The notes beneath the pieces were generated by a model, which had not been told where the DNA came from, did not search any database, and saw only the letters and a list, made by a program, of their open reading frames with translations. Below, in pieces: positions 25,420 to 34,562 of a stretch of 59,706 nt of DNA. Made by a program: the position numbers and the translations under genes. Numbering within the stretch: the first letter of the stretch is position 1; each line of letters opens with the position of its first letter. The DNA is from Actinomycetes bacterium. GTDB lineage: Bacteria; Actinomycetota; Acidimicrobiia; Acidimicrobiales; JAAEMS01. The stretch covers positions 1 to 59,706 of the forward strand of contig JAAEMS010000328.1 of NCBI GenBank assembly GCA_024225275.1, in the 5' to 3' direction.

Positions 25420-27218
25420 CCGCCACTGCCCTGGGGAGTGTCACCACTTCGCGATCCGCCCTCGACGTCGACTGGAACCGGATGGCCAAGTGGGGCCTGA
25501 TCGGGGGGCTGAGCATGTCGTTCGTCTCCCTGGTGGGGATGGTCGAGTCGCTCGACGACCGGGTCCTCATCGAAGGCACTCTCAGTCTGGGGTACCTCTT
25601 CTTGTTGTGGGTGCCCATGGTCATGGGCTGGGTCGCGGCCCAGGAGACCGCCCTCGAAGGCATGGAGGCGCCACGGAAGGGCCTGCGCGACCTGGTGGCC
25701 GGTGCGGGAGCGGGAGCCATTGCCGGGCTCGGGCTCGGCGTGCTCATCGTCCTGCTGGACACCTTCAGTTTGCGCGACACCATGCCCAACTGGAGCCCTC
25801 GCCTGTTCAGACTCCTCACTTTCGAGTCCGGGATCGGGGGTGGCATTCTGCGATGGCTGGCCATTGGCCTGGGCCTTGGTCTGTGTGGCGGGGCGCTGCA
25901 CCTCTTGTCGTCCCGGGGTCGGCGTGCTGTGGTCAACGCCCTGGGCTGGGTCTTCCTGATCTCGATCCTGGTGGCGGTGGTCGACGACCTCCTCGACAAC
26001 GGCCCCTTCGAATTCATCATTGACTTCCTCTACTCGCCCAAGCTGGCTCTCGAGCGGGTAGCGGCGGTTGTGGTGGCCCTGGTGGCCGGCGGCCTCTCCT
26101 GGGTCATGAGCGGCCGGGGTGAGCAGATCCGCGAGCGGCTGGCGGGCCTCGACCAGGAGACGCAGCGGCGCAACTCGACCATCGCTCTGGCCGTCGCGGC
26201 TGTGGTGCTGGTGGTCATGCCCATGTTCCTGGGCAGCCTGCTCAACGAACTGCTCGCCAATGTGGGCCTCTTCATCCTCCTGGCTCTGGGCCTGAACATC
26301 GTGGTAGGCCTCGCCGGCATCCTCGACATCGGGTACGTCGCCTTCTTCGCCGTCGGGGCGTACACCACCGCCGTGCTCACCTCGCCCCTGTCGCCCCGCT
26401 GGTCGCCCGAGATCGGCTTCTGGTTGGCAGTGCCCGTGGTGGTCGTCATGGCCATAGTGGCTGGCATGCTCATCGGCACGCCTGTCATCCGGATGCGAGG
26501 CGACTACCTGGCCATCGTCACCCTTGGCTTCGGTGAGATCGTCCGGGTCCTGTTCCTGTCCGACTGGCTCCAGTCGACATTCGGCGGCGCCCAGGGCATC
26601 CGCCAGATCCCCGGGGTCGAGCTCGGGTTCGCCACGGTGCGGGGTACCGACCCCAAGGCGGTGTTCTACCTGGTGCTCGTCTTCGTGGTCTTCGCCGTGT
26701 ACCTGTCGTGGCGCCTCCAGTATTCGCGACTCGGGCGGGCCTGGATGGCCATCCGCGAGGACGAACAGGTGGCCGAAGCGATGGGCATCAATACCGTCAC
26801 CACCAAGCTGTTCGCGTTCGTGGTGGGTGCCGTCCTCGCCTCGTTCAGCGGTGCCATCTTCGCCGCCAAGGTCGGTTCGGTGTTCCCCAACAGCTTCGAA
26901 CTGCTGGTCAGCATCGTCATCCTGGTGGTGGTGATCGTGGGCGGTATGGGCAACATCCCGGGTGTCATCGTCGGAGCGGTCGTGCTCATCGGTGTGCTCG
27001 GCGGCCCCAGCCAGCCAGGTCTGCTTCAGGAGTTCCAGGACTTCAAGCTCCTGATCTACGGCGTGCTCCTCGTCTTCATGATGTTGCAGAAGCCCGAGGG
27101 TCTCGTGCCCAGCAAACACCGGGCCCGCGAGCTCCACCAGGATGAGTTCCTCCAGGATGCCTGGCTCAAGGGCGACAAACCTGGGGTCGACGACGGTGAG
27201 GAGGTTGGTGATGGCTGA
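25416..27218 (+). CDS. livM: Branched-chain amino-acid ABC transporter permease LivM with N-terminal multi-helix extension
   Basis: The LivM core begins near residue 265 (LGLNIVVGLAGILDIGYVAF, FAVGAYTTA, MRGDYLAIVTLGFGEIVRVL, AMGINTVTTKLFAFVVGAVL, VVVIVGGMGNIPGVIVGAVV). It pairs with LivH to form the channel. The 600-residue protein is nearly twice the usual LivM length. The first 250 residues add about six hydrophobic helices (for example GLIGGLSMSFVSLVGMV and GLGLGVLIVLLDTF). The extra domain has no recognised function. ATG 25416 overlaps the livH stop, and the C-terminus overlaps the livG start. Confidence 0.9.
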   Translation: MTATALGSVTTSRSALDVDWNRMAKWGLIGGLSMSFVSLVGMVESLDDRVLIEGTLSLGYLFLLWVPMVMGWVAAQETALEGMEAPRKGLRDLVAGAGAGAIAGLGLGVLIVLLDTFSLRDTMPNWSPRLFRLLTFESGIGGGILRWLAIGLGLGLCGGALHLLSSRGRRAVVNALGWVFLISILVAVVDDLLDNGPFEFIIDFLYSPKLALERVAAVVVALVAGGLSWVMSGRGEQIRERLAGLDQETQRRNSTIALAVAAVVLVVMPMFLGSLLNELLANVGLFILLALGLNIVVGLAGILDIGYVAFFAVGAYTTAVLTSPLSPRWSPEIGFWLAVPVVVVMAIVAGMLIGTPVIRMRGDYLAIVTLGFGEIVRVLFLSDWLQSTFGGAQGIRQIPGVELGFATVRGTDPKAVFYLVLVFVVFAVYLSWRLQYSRLGRAWMAIREDEQVAEAMGINTVTTKLFAFVVGAVLASFSGAIFAAKVGSVFPNSFELLVSIVILVVVIVGGMGNIPGVIVGAVVLIGVLGGPSQPGLLQEFQDFKLLIYGVLLVFMMLQKPEGLVPSKHRARELHQDEFLQDAWLKGDKPGVDDGEEVGDG

Positions 27219-28014
27219 GCGGCTCCTCGACATCTCTGGCGTCAGCATCGCCTTCGGTGGCCTCACCGCGGTCCGCGACCTCGACTTCCACGTCGACGAG
27301 GGGGAGATCGTGTCGGTCATCGGCCCCAACGGCGCCGGCAAGACGACGTTCTTCAACCTGATCAGCGGCATGGCCACTCCCGACGAGGGCGAGATCCTCT
27401 TCGAGGGCCGTTCCCTCGTAGGACTCGACCCCAACGAGATCACCGCCCGGGGTGTGGCCCGCACCTTCCAGAACGTCCGCCTGTTCCCCAACATGACGAT
27501 CGTCGAGAACGTCATGGTTTCCCAGCACAGTCGCACCAAGCAGAGGGTCCTGGGCCCCTTGTTCCAGACCCCCGCCTTCAAGCGGGAGGAGCGCGAGATA
27601 CGGGAGCGGGCCGAGAACGTTCTCGGGTTCTTCGGTTCTCGGCTGGTGGGGTACCGACTCGAGCAGCCGGCCTTCGTGTTGTCCTACGCCAACCGGCGCC
27701 GGCTCGAGATCGCCCGGGCCATGGCCACTCAGCCTCGCCTTCTCCTGCTCGACGAGCCAGTGGCGGGCATGAATCCCATCGAGACGGCTGAGCTCACCGG
27801 GCTCATCGGTCGGCTCCGTAGCGAGTGGGGCTTCACCATCGTCATGGTCGAGCACGACATGGGTGTTGTCCGCGACGTATCGGACCGGGTCGTGGTGCTG
27901 GACCATGGCGTCACCATCGCCCAGGGTTCCTATGATCAGGTGTCCACCGACCCCCACGTGATCGAGGCCTATCTCGGGCGCCCGGTCGACGCCGGCCGAG
28001 GAGAGAGTCAGTGA
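27211..28014 (+). CDS. livG: Branched-chain amino-acid ABC transporter ATP-binding protein LivG
   Basis: The 267-residue ATPase has Walker A GPNGAGKT (about 37-44), the LivG-specific RTFQNVRLFPNMTIVENV, a degenerate signature LSYANRRRLEIARA in place of LSGGQ, Walker B RLLLLDEPVAGMNP (the AGMNP is typical of LivG) and MVEHDMG. It energises uptake with LivF. ATG 27211 overlaps the last codons of livM and has GAGGAGG 8 nt upstream. Its stop overlaps the GTG of livF, so livM-G-F are translationally coupled. Confidence 0.93.
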   Translation: MAERLLDISGVSIAFGGLTAVRDLDFHVDEGEIVSVIGPNGAGKTTFFNLISGMATPDEGEILFEGRSLVGLDPNEITARGVARTFQNVRLFPNMTIVENVMVSQHSRTKQRVLGPLFQTPAFKREEREIRERAENVLGFFGSRLVGYRLEQPAFVLSYANRRRLEIARAMATQPRLLLLDEPVAGMNPIETAELTGLIGRLRSEWGFTIVMVEHDMGVVRDVSDRVVVLDHGVTIAQGSYDQVSTDPHVIEAYLGRPVDAGRGESQ

Positions 28015-28748
28015 CCGACGAACAAGCCCCCCTTCTCGAGTTCCGCGGCATCAACACCCACTACGGTGCGGTTCACATCCTCAAAGACGTCGACCTCGCC
28101 ATCCACGCCGGTGAACTCGTTTGCCTCCTGGGCGGAAACGCGTCGGGCAAGTCGACGACCCTCAAGACCCTGCTGGGCATGGTCAAGCCGTCCTCGGGTG
28201 AGGTCCTGCTGGACGGTGAGGTGGTCAACGAGAAGCCCACCAGCTACCGGGTCGAGCGCGGGGTGACGATGGTTCCCGAGAACCGGCGCCTGTTCAAGCG
28301 GCTGTCGGTCAAGGAGAACCTCGAGCTGGGCGCCTACCTGCGCAACGACCGGGAAGGCATCGACGCCGACCTCGAGCGGATCTTCACCATGTTCCCCCGG
28401 GTCAAGGAACGGCTGGCCCAGAAGGCCGGCACCCTCTCCGGGGGCGAGCAGCAGATGGTGGCCATGGGGCGGGCCCTCATGAGTCGGCCCCGCGTCCTGC
28501 TCATGGACGAGCCTTCGATGGGGCTGGCCCCGGCCCTGGTCCAAACCAACTTCGAGCTGATCCAGCAGATCCACGAGGAGGGGGTGGCCATCTTCATGGT
28601 GGAGCAGAACGCCAACATGGCCCTTTCCATCGCCGACCGGGGTTGGGTCCTCCAAACCGGGCGGGTGGTCCTGGACGACAGCGCCGAGGCCCTGCTGGCC
28701 AACCCCGACCTGCGGGCCTCGTATCTGGGCGACGCAGCCAGCCACTGA
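28011..28748 (+). CDS. livF: Branched-chain amino-acid ABC transporter ATP-binding protein LivF
   Basis: The 245-residue ATPase has Walker A GNASGKST (the usual Gly of GxxGxGKST is Ala-Ser here), Q-loop region MVPENRRLFKRLSVKENLEL, signature LSGGEQQMVAMGRALM, Walker B RVLLMDEPSMGLAP and MVEQNANMAL. These match LivF. GTG 28011 overlaps the livG TGA (GTGA). It is the last ABC gene of the operon and is followed 7 bp later by the alpha/beta hydrolase, which may share the transcript. Confidence 0.93.
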   Translation: MTDEQAPLLEFRGINTHYGAVHILKDVDLAIHAGELVCLLGGNASGKSTTLKTLLGMVKPSSGEVLLDGEVVNEKPTSYRVERGVTMVPENRRLFKRLSVKENLELGAYLRNDREGIDADLERIFTMFPRVKERLAQKAGTLSGGEQQMVAMGRALMSRPRVLLMDEPSMGLAPALVQTNFELIQQIHEEGVAIFMVEQNANMALSIADRGWVLQTGRVVLDDSAEALLANPDLRASYLGDAASH

Positions 28749-28755
28749 GCCCGTC

Positions 28756-29439
28756 ATGACCGTCGCCGTCGACATCACCGGCGAGGGCCCCGGGCTGGTG
28801 CTGACCCACGGCTTCGGTGGGAGTCGTCGCACCTGGGACACGGTGGCCCCGATCCTGGCCACCCGGTTCACCGTGGGGGCGTGGGATCTCCCCGGCCACG
28901 GCGAATCACCCGACGTCGGGGTCGGCAACTACTCGCGTGAGTTGGCCCTCGAGGAGTTGGCCGGCGTCATCGAGCAGGTGGGCACCCCGGTGATCCTGGT
29001 GGGCCACTCGCTGGGCGGCTACCTGTCGATGGCCCACGCCATCGATCATCCCACTGACGTCGCCTCCCTGGGGTTGGTGGCCACCGGCCCCGGGTTTCGC
29101 AAACCCGAGGGCCGGGAGAAGTGGAACCGGACGGTGGCCAAGGCCGAGGAGACCTTCGGTGTGCCGACCGGGTCGTCGGGCATGGTGCAGCAGAACGACA
29201 GCCGGGTGATCGATGGGCTGGGGTCGATCGGGGGGCCGGCCGTGCTGGTGGTGGGCGAGTTCGACAAGCGCTTCCACGCCGCCCACGAGATGCTGGCCGA
29301 CAAGCTGAAGGCCCCCTCCGTGGTGATCGAAGGAGGGGGCCATCAGGTGCAGGAAACTCACGGCGACCAGGTCGCCGCCGTGATTTCAGATCTTGGTGGT
29401 CAGAGCCCTTCGGCGGCGCCCAGGAAGGCCTCGCCGTAG
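28756..29439 (+). CDS. Alpha/beta-fold hydrolase
   Basis: The compact 227-residue protein has HGFGGSRRTWD (oxyanion region), nucleophile elbow GHSLGG (Ser85), acid GEFDKRF (Asp near 177) and GGGHQVQE (catalytic His near 203). The cap is short, with about 70 residues between strand 6 and the acid. It is likely an esterase or a ligand-hydrolysing enzyme. Substrate unknown. It closely follows livF. Its last 40 bp overlap, in opposite orientation, the end of the ammonium transporter gene. Confidence 0.85.
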   Translation: MTVAVDITGEGPGLVLTHGFGGSRRTWDTVAPILATRFTVGAWDLPGHGESPDVGVGNYSRELALEELAGVIEQVGTPVILVGHSLGGYLSMAHAIDHPTDVASLGLVATGPGFRKPEGREKWNRTVAKAEETFGVPTGSSGMVQQNDSRVIDGLGSIGGPAVLVVGEFDKRFHAAHEMLADKLKAPSVVIEGGGHQVQETHGDQVAAVISDLGGQSPSAAPRKASP

Positions 29440-30509
29440 ACCTGCTCACCATGGAGGCTGATGTCGAGGCCGGTGTACTCCTCTTCCTCGCTCACCCGGA
29501 GGCCCAAGGTCTTGTCGAGGCCCTTGGCGATCGCGTAGGTCACGACGAACGAGAACACGATCACCGAGACCATGGAGATGACCTGGCTGAGCAGGAACGA
29601 GGGCTGGCCGAAGAACACTCCGTCGGTACCGCCGGCGTTGACCCGGCCATCGGCGAACAAGCCGAGCAGGAGACCACCCACGATGCCGCCCACGCCGTGG
29701 ATGCCCACCACGTCGAGAGAGTCGTCGTAGCCCAGCTTCTCCTTGAAGGTGACCGCGTAGTAGCAGATGGCGCCGGCCACGAGACCGAAGGCGATGGACG
29801 ACAAACCGCCCACGTAGCCGGCGGCCGGGGTGATGGCGACCAGGCCGGCCACCAGGCCCGAGGCGGCGCCCAGCACCGTGGTCTTGCCCTCCCTCAGCCA
29901 CTCGGTGCCGCTCCATCCGATCATGCCGGCCGAGCCGGCCACGAAGGTGTTGAGCAGGGCCTGAACCGCCGCCCCATCGGCCGCCCCGGCCGAGCCGGCG
30001 TTGAACCCGAACCAGCCGAACCACAACATGCCGGTACCGATCAGCAGCACGATGCGATTGTGGGGGGCCATCTCCTCGTGGCCCAAGCCCCGGCGTGGAC
30101 CCAGCACGAGAACCACAGCCAGGGCCGCCACGCCGGCGTTGATGTGGATGGCGGTGCCGCCGGCGAAGTCGAGCGCCGCCGGATCGAGAACCGTGTGATG
30201 CCAGCCCCTGTACACCCAGTAGGTCACCGGGGTGTACACCAGGACCGACCAGAGGATCACGAAGACCACCCAGGCCGAGAAGCGCATGCGGTCGGCTACC
30301 GCTCCGGAGATCAGGGCCGGCGTGATCGAGGCGAAGGTCATCAGGAAGGCGACGAACACGAGGGTCTCGGTGTCGCCGTTCAGCTCGTCGAGACCGACGA
30401 AGTCGAAGTTGCCGATCAGGTCACCGCCGTAGAACAGGGCCAACCCCGGCACCATGAACACCACGAGCGCGGTACTGATGAGCATCCACGCGATGTCTCC
30501 GGACTCCAT
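29400..30509 (-). CDS. amtB: Ammonium transporter, Amt family, lacking transmembrane helix 2
   Basis: The 369-residue protein keeps the Amt pore residues: AFLMTFASITPALISG (the Phe gate in TM3), GGTAIHINAG (first pore His), GWFGFNAGSA (second Phe gate) and GIHGVGGIVGGLLLG (second pore His). TM1 ends in VPGLALFYGG as usual, but the text then jumps straight to DLIGNFDFVGL. The segment that should hold TM2 (the 'MVRxKNVL...YGYSLAFG' part, about 37 residues) is missing in frame, at DNA position about 30420-30432. A strong GAGGAGG precedes ATG 30509. The topology after the deletion is hard to reconcile with a working trimer, so function is doubtful. No glnK lies beside it. Confidence 0.85.
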   Translation of the reverse strand: MESGDIAWMLISTALVVFMVPGLALFYGGDLIGNFDFVGLDELNGDTETLVFVAFLMTFASITPALISGAVADRMRFSAWVVFVILWSVLVYTPVTYWVYRGWHHTVLDPAALDFAGGTAIHINAGVAALAVVLVLGPRRGLGHEEMAPHNRIVLLIGTGMLWFGWFGFNAGSAGAADGAAVQALLNTFVAGSAGMIGWSGTEWLREGKTTVLGAASGLVAGLVAITPAAGYVGGLSSIAFGLVAGAICYYAVTFKEKLGYDDSLDVVGIHGVGGIVGGLLLGLFADGRVNAGGTDGVFFGQPSFLLSQVISMVSVIVFSFVVTYAIAKGLDKTLGLRVSEEEEYTGLDISLHGEQVYGEAFLGAAEGL

Positions 30510-30585
30510 GAGTCCCTCCTCGGTCAGATTGCCTCAAGACAGGCATCAGAGTTCCGCAGGGGCGTGTCCGCCGGGTCTCCGCCTT

Positions 30586-30601
30586 GTTTCTTCTCGGTTA
30601 A
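30586..30601 (-). promoter_or_regulatory. Candidate GlnR box upstream of the ammonium transporter
   Basis: The plus strand reads GTTTC-TTCTCG-GTTAA, which is the reverse complement of the actinobacterial GlnR element gTnAC-n6-GaAAC with one mismatch at the least conserved outer base. It lies about 80 bp upstream of the amtB start. GlnR control of amtB is established in streptomycetes and mycobacteria. Only one box pair is visible here. Confidence 0.4.
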
Positions 30602-30622
30602 CTACTGGCCTAGCCTCCCGGC

Positions 30623-32275
30623 ATGGCTGACATCTTCGAAGTGAGCGACCGGGCGGTGGATCGGTTCGCCGAGAGCGATCCCCTCATGGCCACCGAACAA
30701 GGTCTGGCGGGTCACGACCATCGTTGGCCCGACCTCTCGCCCGCTGGCCACGCAGCCGCCCGCGACCTGGCGGAGACCATCAAGGCCGAGGCGTTGGCCT
30801 GTGAGATCGGAGACGCCCGGTCACGCCTGGCCCAGCGGGTGCTGGTCGACGACTGCGACGGCATGATCGACGCCCACGAGGCCGGCGACCACCTGCGGGA
30901 CATCAGCAACATCGTCTCGCCCCACCAGCTGCTCAGGCACGCCTTCGACAATATGGTGACTGATACCCCCGAGCAGTGGGAGCAGGTGGCGACCCGGCTC
31001 GAGACGATCGATCAGCCGGTGGCCGGCTATCGGGCCTCACTCGAGGAGGGGATGAGCCAGGGGGTGACCGCAGCCCGCCGCCAGGTCGAAGCGGTCGTGG
31101 CCCAGGGTGAGATCGCGGCCGGGGACGGATCGCCGTTCCGGGCCCTGGCCGACCGCGGGGCCGACCTCGATCCGGCCCTGAGCTCTCGTCTGGCCCGGGG
31201 GGCCGATCATGCGGCGCAGGTCTTCGGTGAGCTCACCGAGTTCCTGCGCGAGACCTACCTGGCCGCCGCCCGCGTCGACGACGCCGCCGGGCCCGACGAT
31301 CATGCTCGCCTCTGTCGGCGCTGGCTGGGCACCGACCTCGACCTGGCCGAGACCTACGCCTGGGGATGGGCCGAGGTCGAGAGGCTGTGGGTCGATCTTC
31401 AGGCCGCATGTGCCGATGTGTTGCCCGACCTGAGCGCCCCCGAGGTCATGGATCGGCTCCAGACTGATCCGGCGTACGCCGCCACATCGCTCGAGGAATT
31501 CCACGAGCTGATGATCGAGCAGCAGGAGAAGGCCCGGGCCGCGGTGGTGGGCACCCACTTCGATCTGCCACCGGAGCTCCAGCCGGTCGATGTGAAGATC
31601 GAACCGGCGGGCGGGGCCTCGGCACCCCACTATGTGTCGGCCAGCGAGGACCTCAGTCGAAACGGGTGTGTCTGGTACCCGGTGGCCGGCCGGTCGTTCT
31701 TCCCCCTGTTCGGGGAGATCACCACCGCCAACCATGAGGGCTATCCGGGTCACCACCTCCAGTGCGCCGCCCAACTCACCCAGGGTGAGAATCTGACACG
31801 GTACCAACGGCTGGTTTCGTGGAACCCGGGGTCGGGGGAGGGGTGGGCGCTCTACGCCGAACGGCTCATGGATGAGCTGGGGTTGCTCGAGCGTCCCGAA
31901 CACCGGGTGGGTCTGTTGTCGAGCCAGCTCTTCCGGGCCTGCCGAGTGGCCATCGACATCGGTGTCCACAACCGCCTGGCCATCCCGGACCACGCCACCT
32001 TCCATCCGGGTGAACCCTGGACGCCGGAGTTGGCGGTCGAGCTGCTCGTGACCCGGGCCATGTCCCCGGTCGACGACGCCACTGACGAGGTCGTGCGCTA
32101 CTGCGGTTGGCCCGGCCAGGCCATCACCTACAAGGTCGGTGAGCAGGCGATTCTCGATCTACGGTCCGAGGCACAGGCCAAACCGGGCTTCGATCTCAAG
32201 GCCTTCCACGCTCGGGTCCTGGCACCCGGGGCGGTGGGGCTGGATGCGCTGGCCGAACAGGTGCGGACCGTGTGA
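30623..32275 (+). CDS. DUF885 family predicted metallopeptidase
   Basis: The 550-residue soluble protein matches DUF885: an all-helical fold with the zinc-binding-like motif TTANHEGYPGHHLQCAAQL near residue 370, preceded by GRSFFPLFGEI and followed by GEGWALYAERLMDELG and WPGQAITYKVGEQAIL near the C-terminus. Family members are thought to be peptidases acting in the cytoplasm or envelope. No signal peptide is seen here. ATG 30623 follows TAGCCT by 6 nt (leaderless type). Only 16 bp separate its stop from the molybdenum hydroxylase start, suggesting an operon. Confidence 0.85.
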   Translation: MADIFEVSDRAVDRFAESDPLMATEQGLAGHDHRWPDLSPAGHAAARDLAETIKAEALACEIGDARSRLAQRVLVDDCDGMIDAHEAGDHLRDISNIVSPHQLLRHAFDNMVTDTPEQWEQVATRLETIDQPVAGYRASLEEGMSQGVTAARRQVEAVVAQGEIAAGDGSPFRALADRGADLDPALSSRLARGADHAAQVFGELTEFLRETYLAAARVDDAAGPDDHARLCRRWLGTDLDLAETYAWGWAEVERLWVDLQAACADVLPDLSAPEVMDRLQTDPAYAATSLEEFHELMIEQQEKARAAVVGTHFDLPPELQPVDVKIEPAGGASAPHYVSASEDLSRNGCVWYPVAGRSFFPLFGEITTANHEGYPGHHLQCAAQLTQGENLTRYQRLVSWNPGSGEGWALYAERLMDELGLLERPEHRVGLLSSQLFRACRVAIDIGVHNRLAIPDHATFHPGEPWTPELAVELLVTRAMSPVDDATDEVVRYCGWPGQAITYKVGEQAILDLRSEAQAKPGFDLKAFHARVLAPGAVGLDALAEQVRTV

Positions 32276-32291
32276 CAGAAGGGGACAGAAC

Positions 32292-34562
32292 GTGAGCATT
32301 CTCGGAAATGAGGTCGTCCGGCGGGAGGATCCGGGCTTCCTCGGTGGGGGTGCGACCTTTGTCGCTGACCTCGATCTGCCCGGCGCCACCGTGGTGCGGT
32401 TCGTCCTGTCGCCCATCGCCCACGCCCGCATCGAGTCGATCGACACGAGTGAGGCGGTGGAGGCCCCTGGCGTGGTCGCGGTCTTCACGGGAGCCGATCT
32501 CGATATCGGTCCCTTGCCAGCTCCCAACCCGTCCTTCAATCCGGGCCACACCCGTCCCCTGCTGGCCGATGGTGTCGTGCGGTACGCCGGCGAGCCAGTG
32601 GCCGTGATCGTCGCCGAGGACCACGCCGCGGCCGAGGATGCCGCCGAGTTGGTCATCGTCGACTACGAGCCCCTGCCGGTCCTGCTCGACCCCGAAACGG
32701 CCATCGGGTCCGACACCCTGCTGTTCCCTGAGTCGGGGACGAATGTGGTCTGCGAGATCGGTGACGACGAGACCCGTGACGCTGACTTCTCCGACTGCGA
32801 GGTCGTGGTCGAAGGGCGAACGGTCAACCAGCGGATCGCGGCGGCTCCACTGGAGGGGCGGGCTGGTGCATCGATGTGGGACGAGAACGGTCGCCTCCAC
32901 CACTGGTCGGCCTGCCAGGGGGCTCACCCCCAGAAGGCGTTTCTGATGCAGGTCTACGGCTTGGCCTCCGAGAAGGTGCACGTCGTCGTGCCCGACGTGG
33001 GTGGTGGTTTCGGGTCGAAGGGTCGGGCCCACGCCGAGGAAATGCTCCTGCCCTGGTTGGCCGCCCGGGTCGGTCGTCCGGTCCGATGGAGCGAGGAACG
33101 GGGTCACAACCTGGTCGGTCTGGGGCACGGTCGGGGCCAGATCCAGTACCTGAAGATCGGGGGCGATCCCAACGGCCGGGTGAAGGCCTTCGAGATGAGG
33201 GTCGTGCAGGAGGGCGGTGCCTATCCCTTGATCGGGTCGTTTCTGCCCACCGGCACCCGGCGCATGATGTGTGGGGTCTACGACATCGGATCCGTCGGCT
33301 TTCGGGCTACCTCGGTCCTCACCAACACGACCTCCACGACGGCCTACCGGGGGGCCGGCCGTCCCGAAGCGGCGGCAGCCATCGAGCGGGCCATGGATCT
33401 CTTCGCGGCCGAGATCGGGATGGATCCAGTCGATGTGCGGCGTCGCAACCTGGTCGCTGCCTTCGACGACGGTTTCACTACCGCGATCGGCACCCTCTAT
33501 GACTCCGGTGACTACGAGGAGTCGTTGAACCGGGCCCTCGATGCCGTCGGCTACGCCGGTCTGCGAGCCGAACAGGCCCGTCGCCGGGAGGCCGGCGATC
33601 GGGTCCAGCTGGGTATCGGCGTGGCCGTCTACGTCGAGATCACCGCCGGTGCCAACCGGGAGGAGTACGGCTCCATCGAGCTGAGGGGCGACGGGTCGGC
33701 GGTAGTGCGCACCGGATCCACCCCTACCGGTCAGGGGCACGAGACGGCCTGGGCCATGGTCGTGCAGGAGCGCACCGGGATCCCCATGGATCGGGTCGAG
33801 GTCAGGTGGGGCGACACCGACATCGTGCCTTCGAGCCAGTTCACCGGTGGGTCACGGTCGGTGCAGCTGGCCGGCGCGGCGGTGTGGGACGCCTCCGACA
33901 AGCTGGTCGAGCAGGCCCGCACTCGGGCTGCGGATCTGCTCGAGGCCGCCGTCGAGGACATCGAGTTCGACGTCGCCCAGGGGCGATTCCACGTGGTGGG
34001 AACCCCTTCGGTGGCCGTCGGCTGGGGGGCCATCGGTGCTGGGGTCGTCCCCGACGACCCGTTCGAGACGGTCAGCGACTTTGTCAGTGAGCGACCCTCC
34101 TATCCGTTCGGGACCCAGGTCTCGGTGGTCGAGGTCGACACCGAGACCGGTGGCGTAACCCCCGTTCGCCACCTGTCGTGCGATGACGCCGGTGTCATAG
34201 TCAACCGGCTCCTCTTCGCCGGCCAGATCCACGGAGGGGTGGCGTCGGGCATTGCCCAGGCTCTGCTCGAGGAGGTCCGCTACGACACCGACGGCAACCC
34301 TCTCACCGCCAGCTTCGCCGACTATGGCATCCCGTCGGCGGCCGAGCTGCCTTCGTTCGAGCGGGTCGAGCTCGAGACTCCCACCCCGCTCAATCCCATC
34401 GGGGCCAAGGGCATCGGCGAGGCCGGCTCGGTCGGGGCTACTCCCGCGGTCCAGAGTGCGGTGATCGATGCCGTCAGTCACCTGGGGGTGCGCCATATCG
34501 ACATGCCCTGCACCGCCGAGAAGGTGTGGCGGTCCATCCAGGAGGCAGGAGCTGTCCCATGA
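32292..34562 (+). CDS. Xanthine dehydrogenase-family molybdopterin-binding subunit (form II CoxL-like)
   Basis: The 756-residue large subunit starts at GTG 32292 (AAGGGGAC upstream). It shows the a/b hammerhead domain (GGGATFVADLDLP), GGGFGSKGRAHAEEML (about residue 237), the active-site loop AYRGAGRPEA (about 351, form II CoxL rather than the CO-oxidising AYXCSFR), GQGHETAWA, and the catalytic Glu in GAKGIGEAGSVG (about 704). Form II proteins oxidise unknown aldehyde or heterocycle substrates by water hydroxylation at a molybdenum-cytosine dinucleotide centre. The FAD (CoxM) and 2Fe-2S (CoxS) subunits are not adjacent. The next frame is a 15-codon stub. Confidence 0.9.
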   Translation: MSILGNEVVRREDPGFLGGGATFVADLDLPGATVVRFVLSPIAHARIESIDTSEAVEAPGVVAVFTGADLDIGPLPAPNPSFNPGHTRPLLADGVVRYAGEPVAVIVAEDHAAAEDAAELVIVDYEPLPVLLDPETAIGSDTLLFPESGTNVVCEIGDDETRDADFSDCEVVVEGRTVNQRIAAAPLEGRAGASMWDENGRLHHWSACQGAHPQKAFLMQVYGLASEKVHVVVPDVGGGFGSKGRAHAEEMLLPWLAARVGRPVRWSEERGHNLVGLGHGRGQIQYLKIGGDPNGRVKAFEMRVVQEGGAYPLIGSFLPTGTRRMMCGVYDIGSVGFRATSVLTNTTSTTAYRGAGRPEAAAAIERAMDLFAAEIGMDPVDVRRRNLVAAFDDGFTTAIGTLYDSGDYEESLNRALDAVGYAGLRAEQARRREAGDRVQLGIGVAVYVEITAGANREEYGSIELRGDGSAVVRTGSTPTGQGHETAWAMVVQERTGIPMDRVEVRWGDTDIVPSSQFTGGSRSVQLAGAAVWDASDKLVEQARTRAADLLEAAVEDIEFDVAQGRFHVVGTPSVAVGWGAIGAGVVPDDPFETVSDFVSERPSYPFGTQVSVVEVDTETGGVTPVRHLSCDDAGVIVNRLLFAGQIHGGVASGIAQALLEEVRYDTDGNPLTASFADYGIPSAAELPSFERVELETPTPLNPIGAKGIGEAGSVGATPAVQSAVIDAVSHLGVRHIDMPCTAEKVWRSIQEAGAVP

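Noticed and set aside
24861..27581. 906-codon open frame antisense to livH-livM-livG
   Set aside because: Acidic, histidine-rich shadow translation of high-GC codon-biased genes. The sense strand encodes unmistakable ABC proteins.
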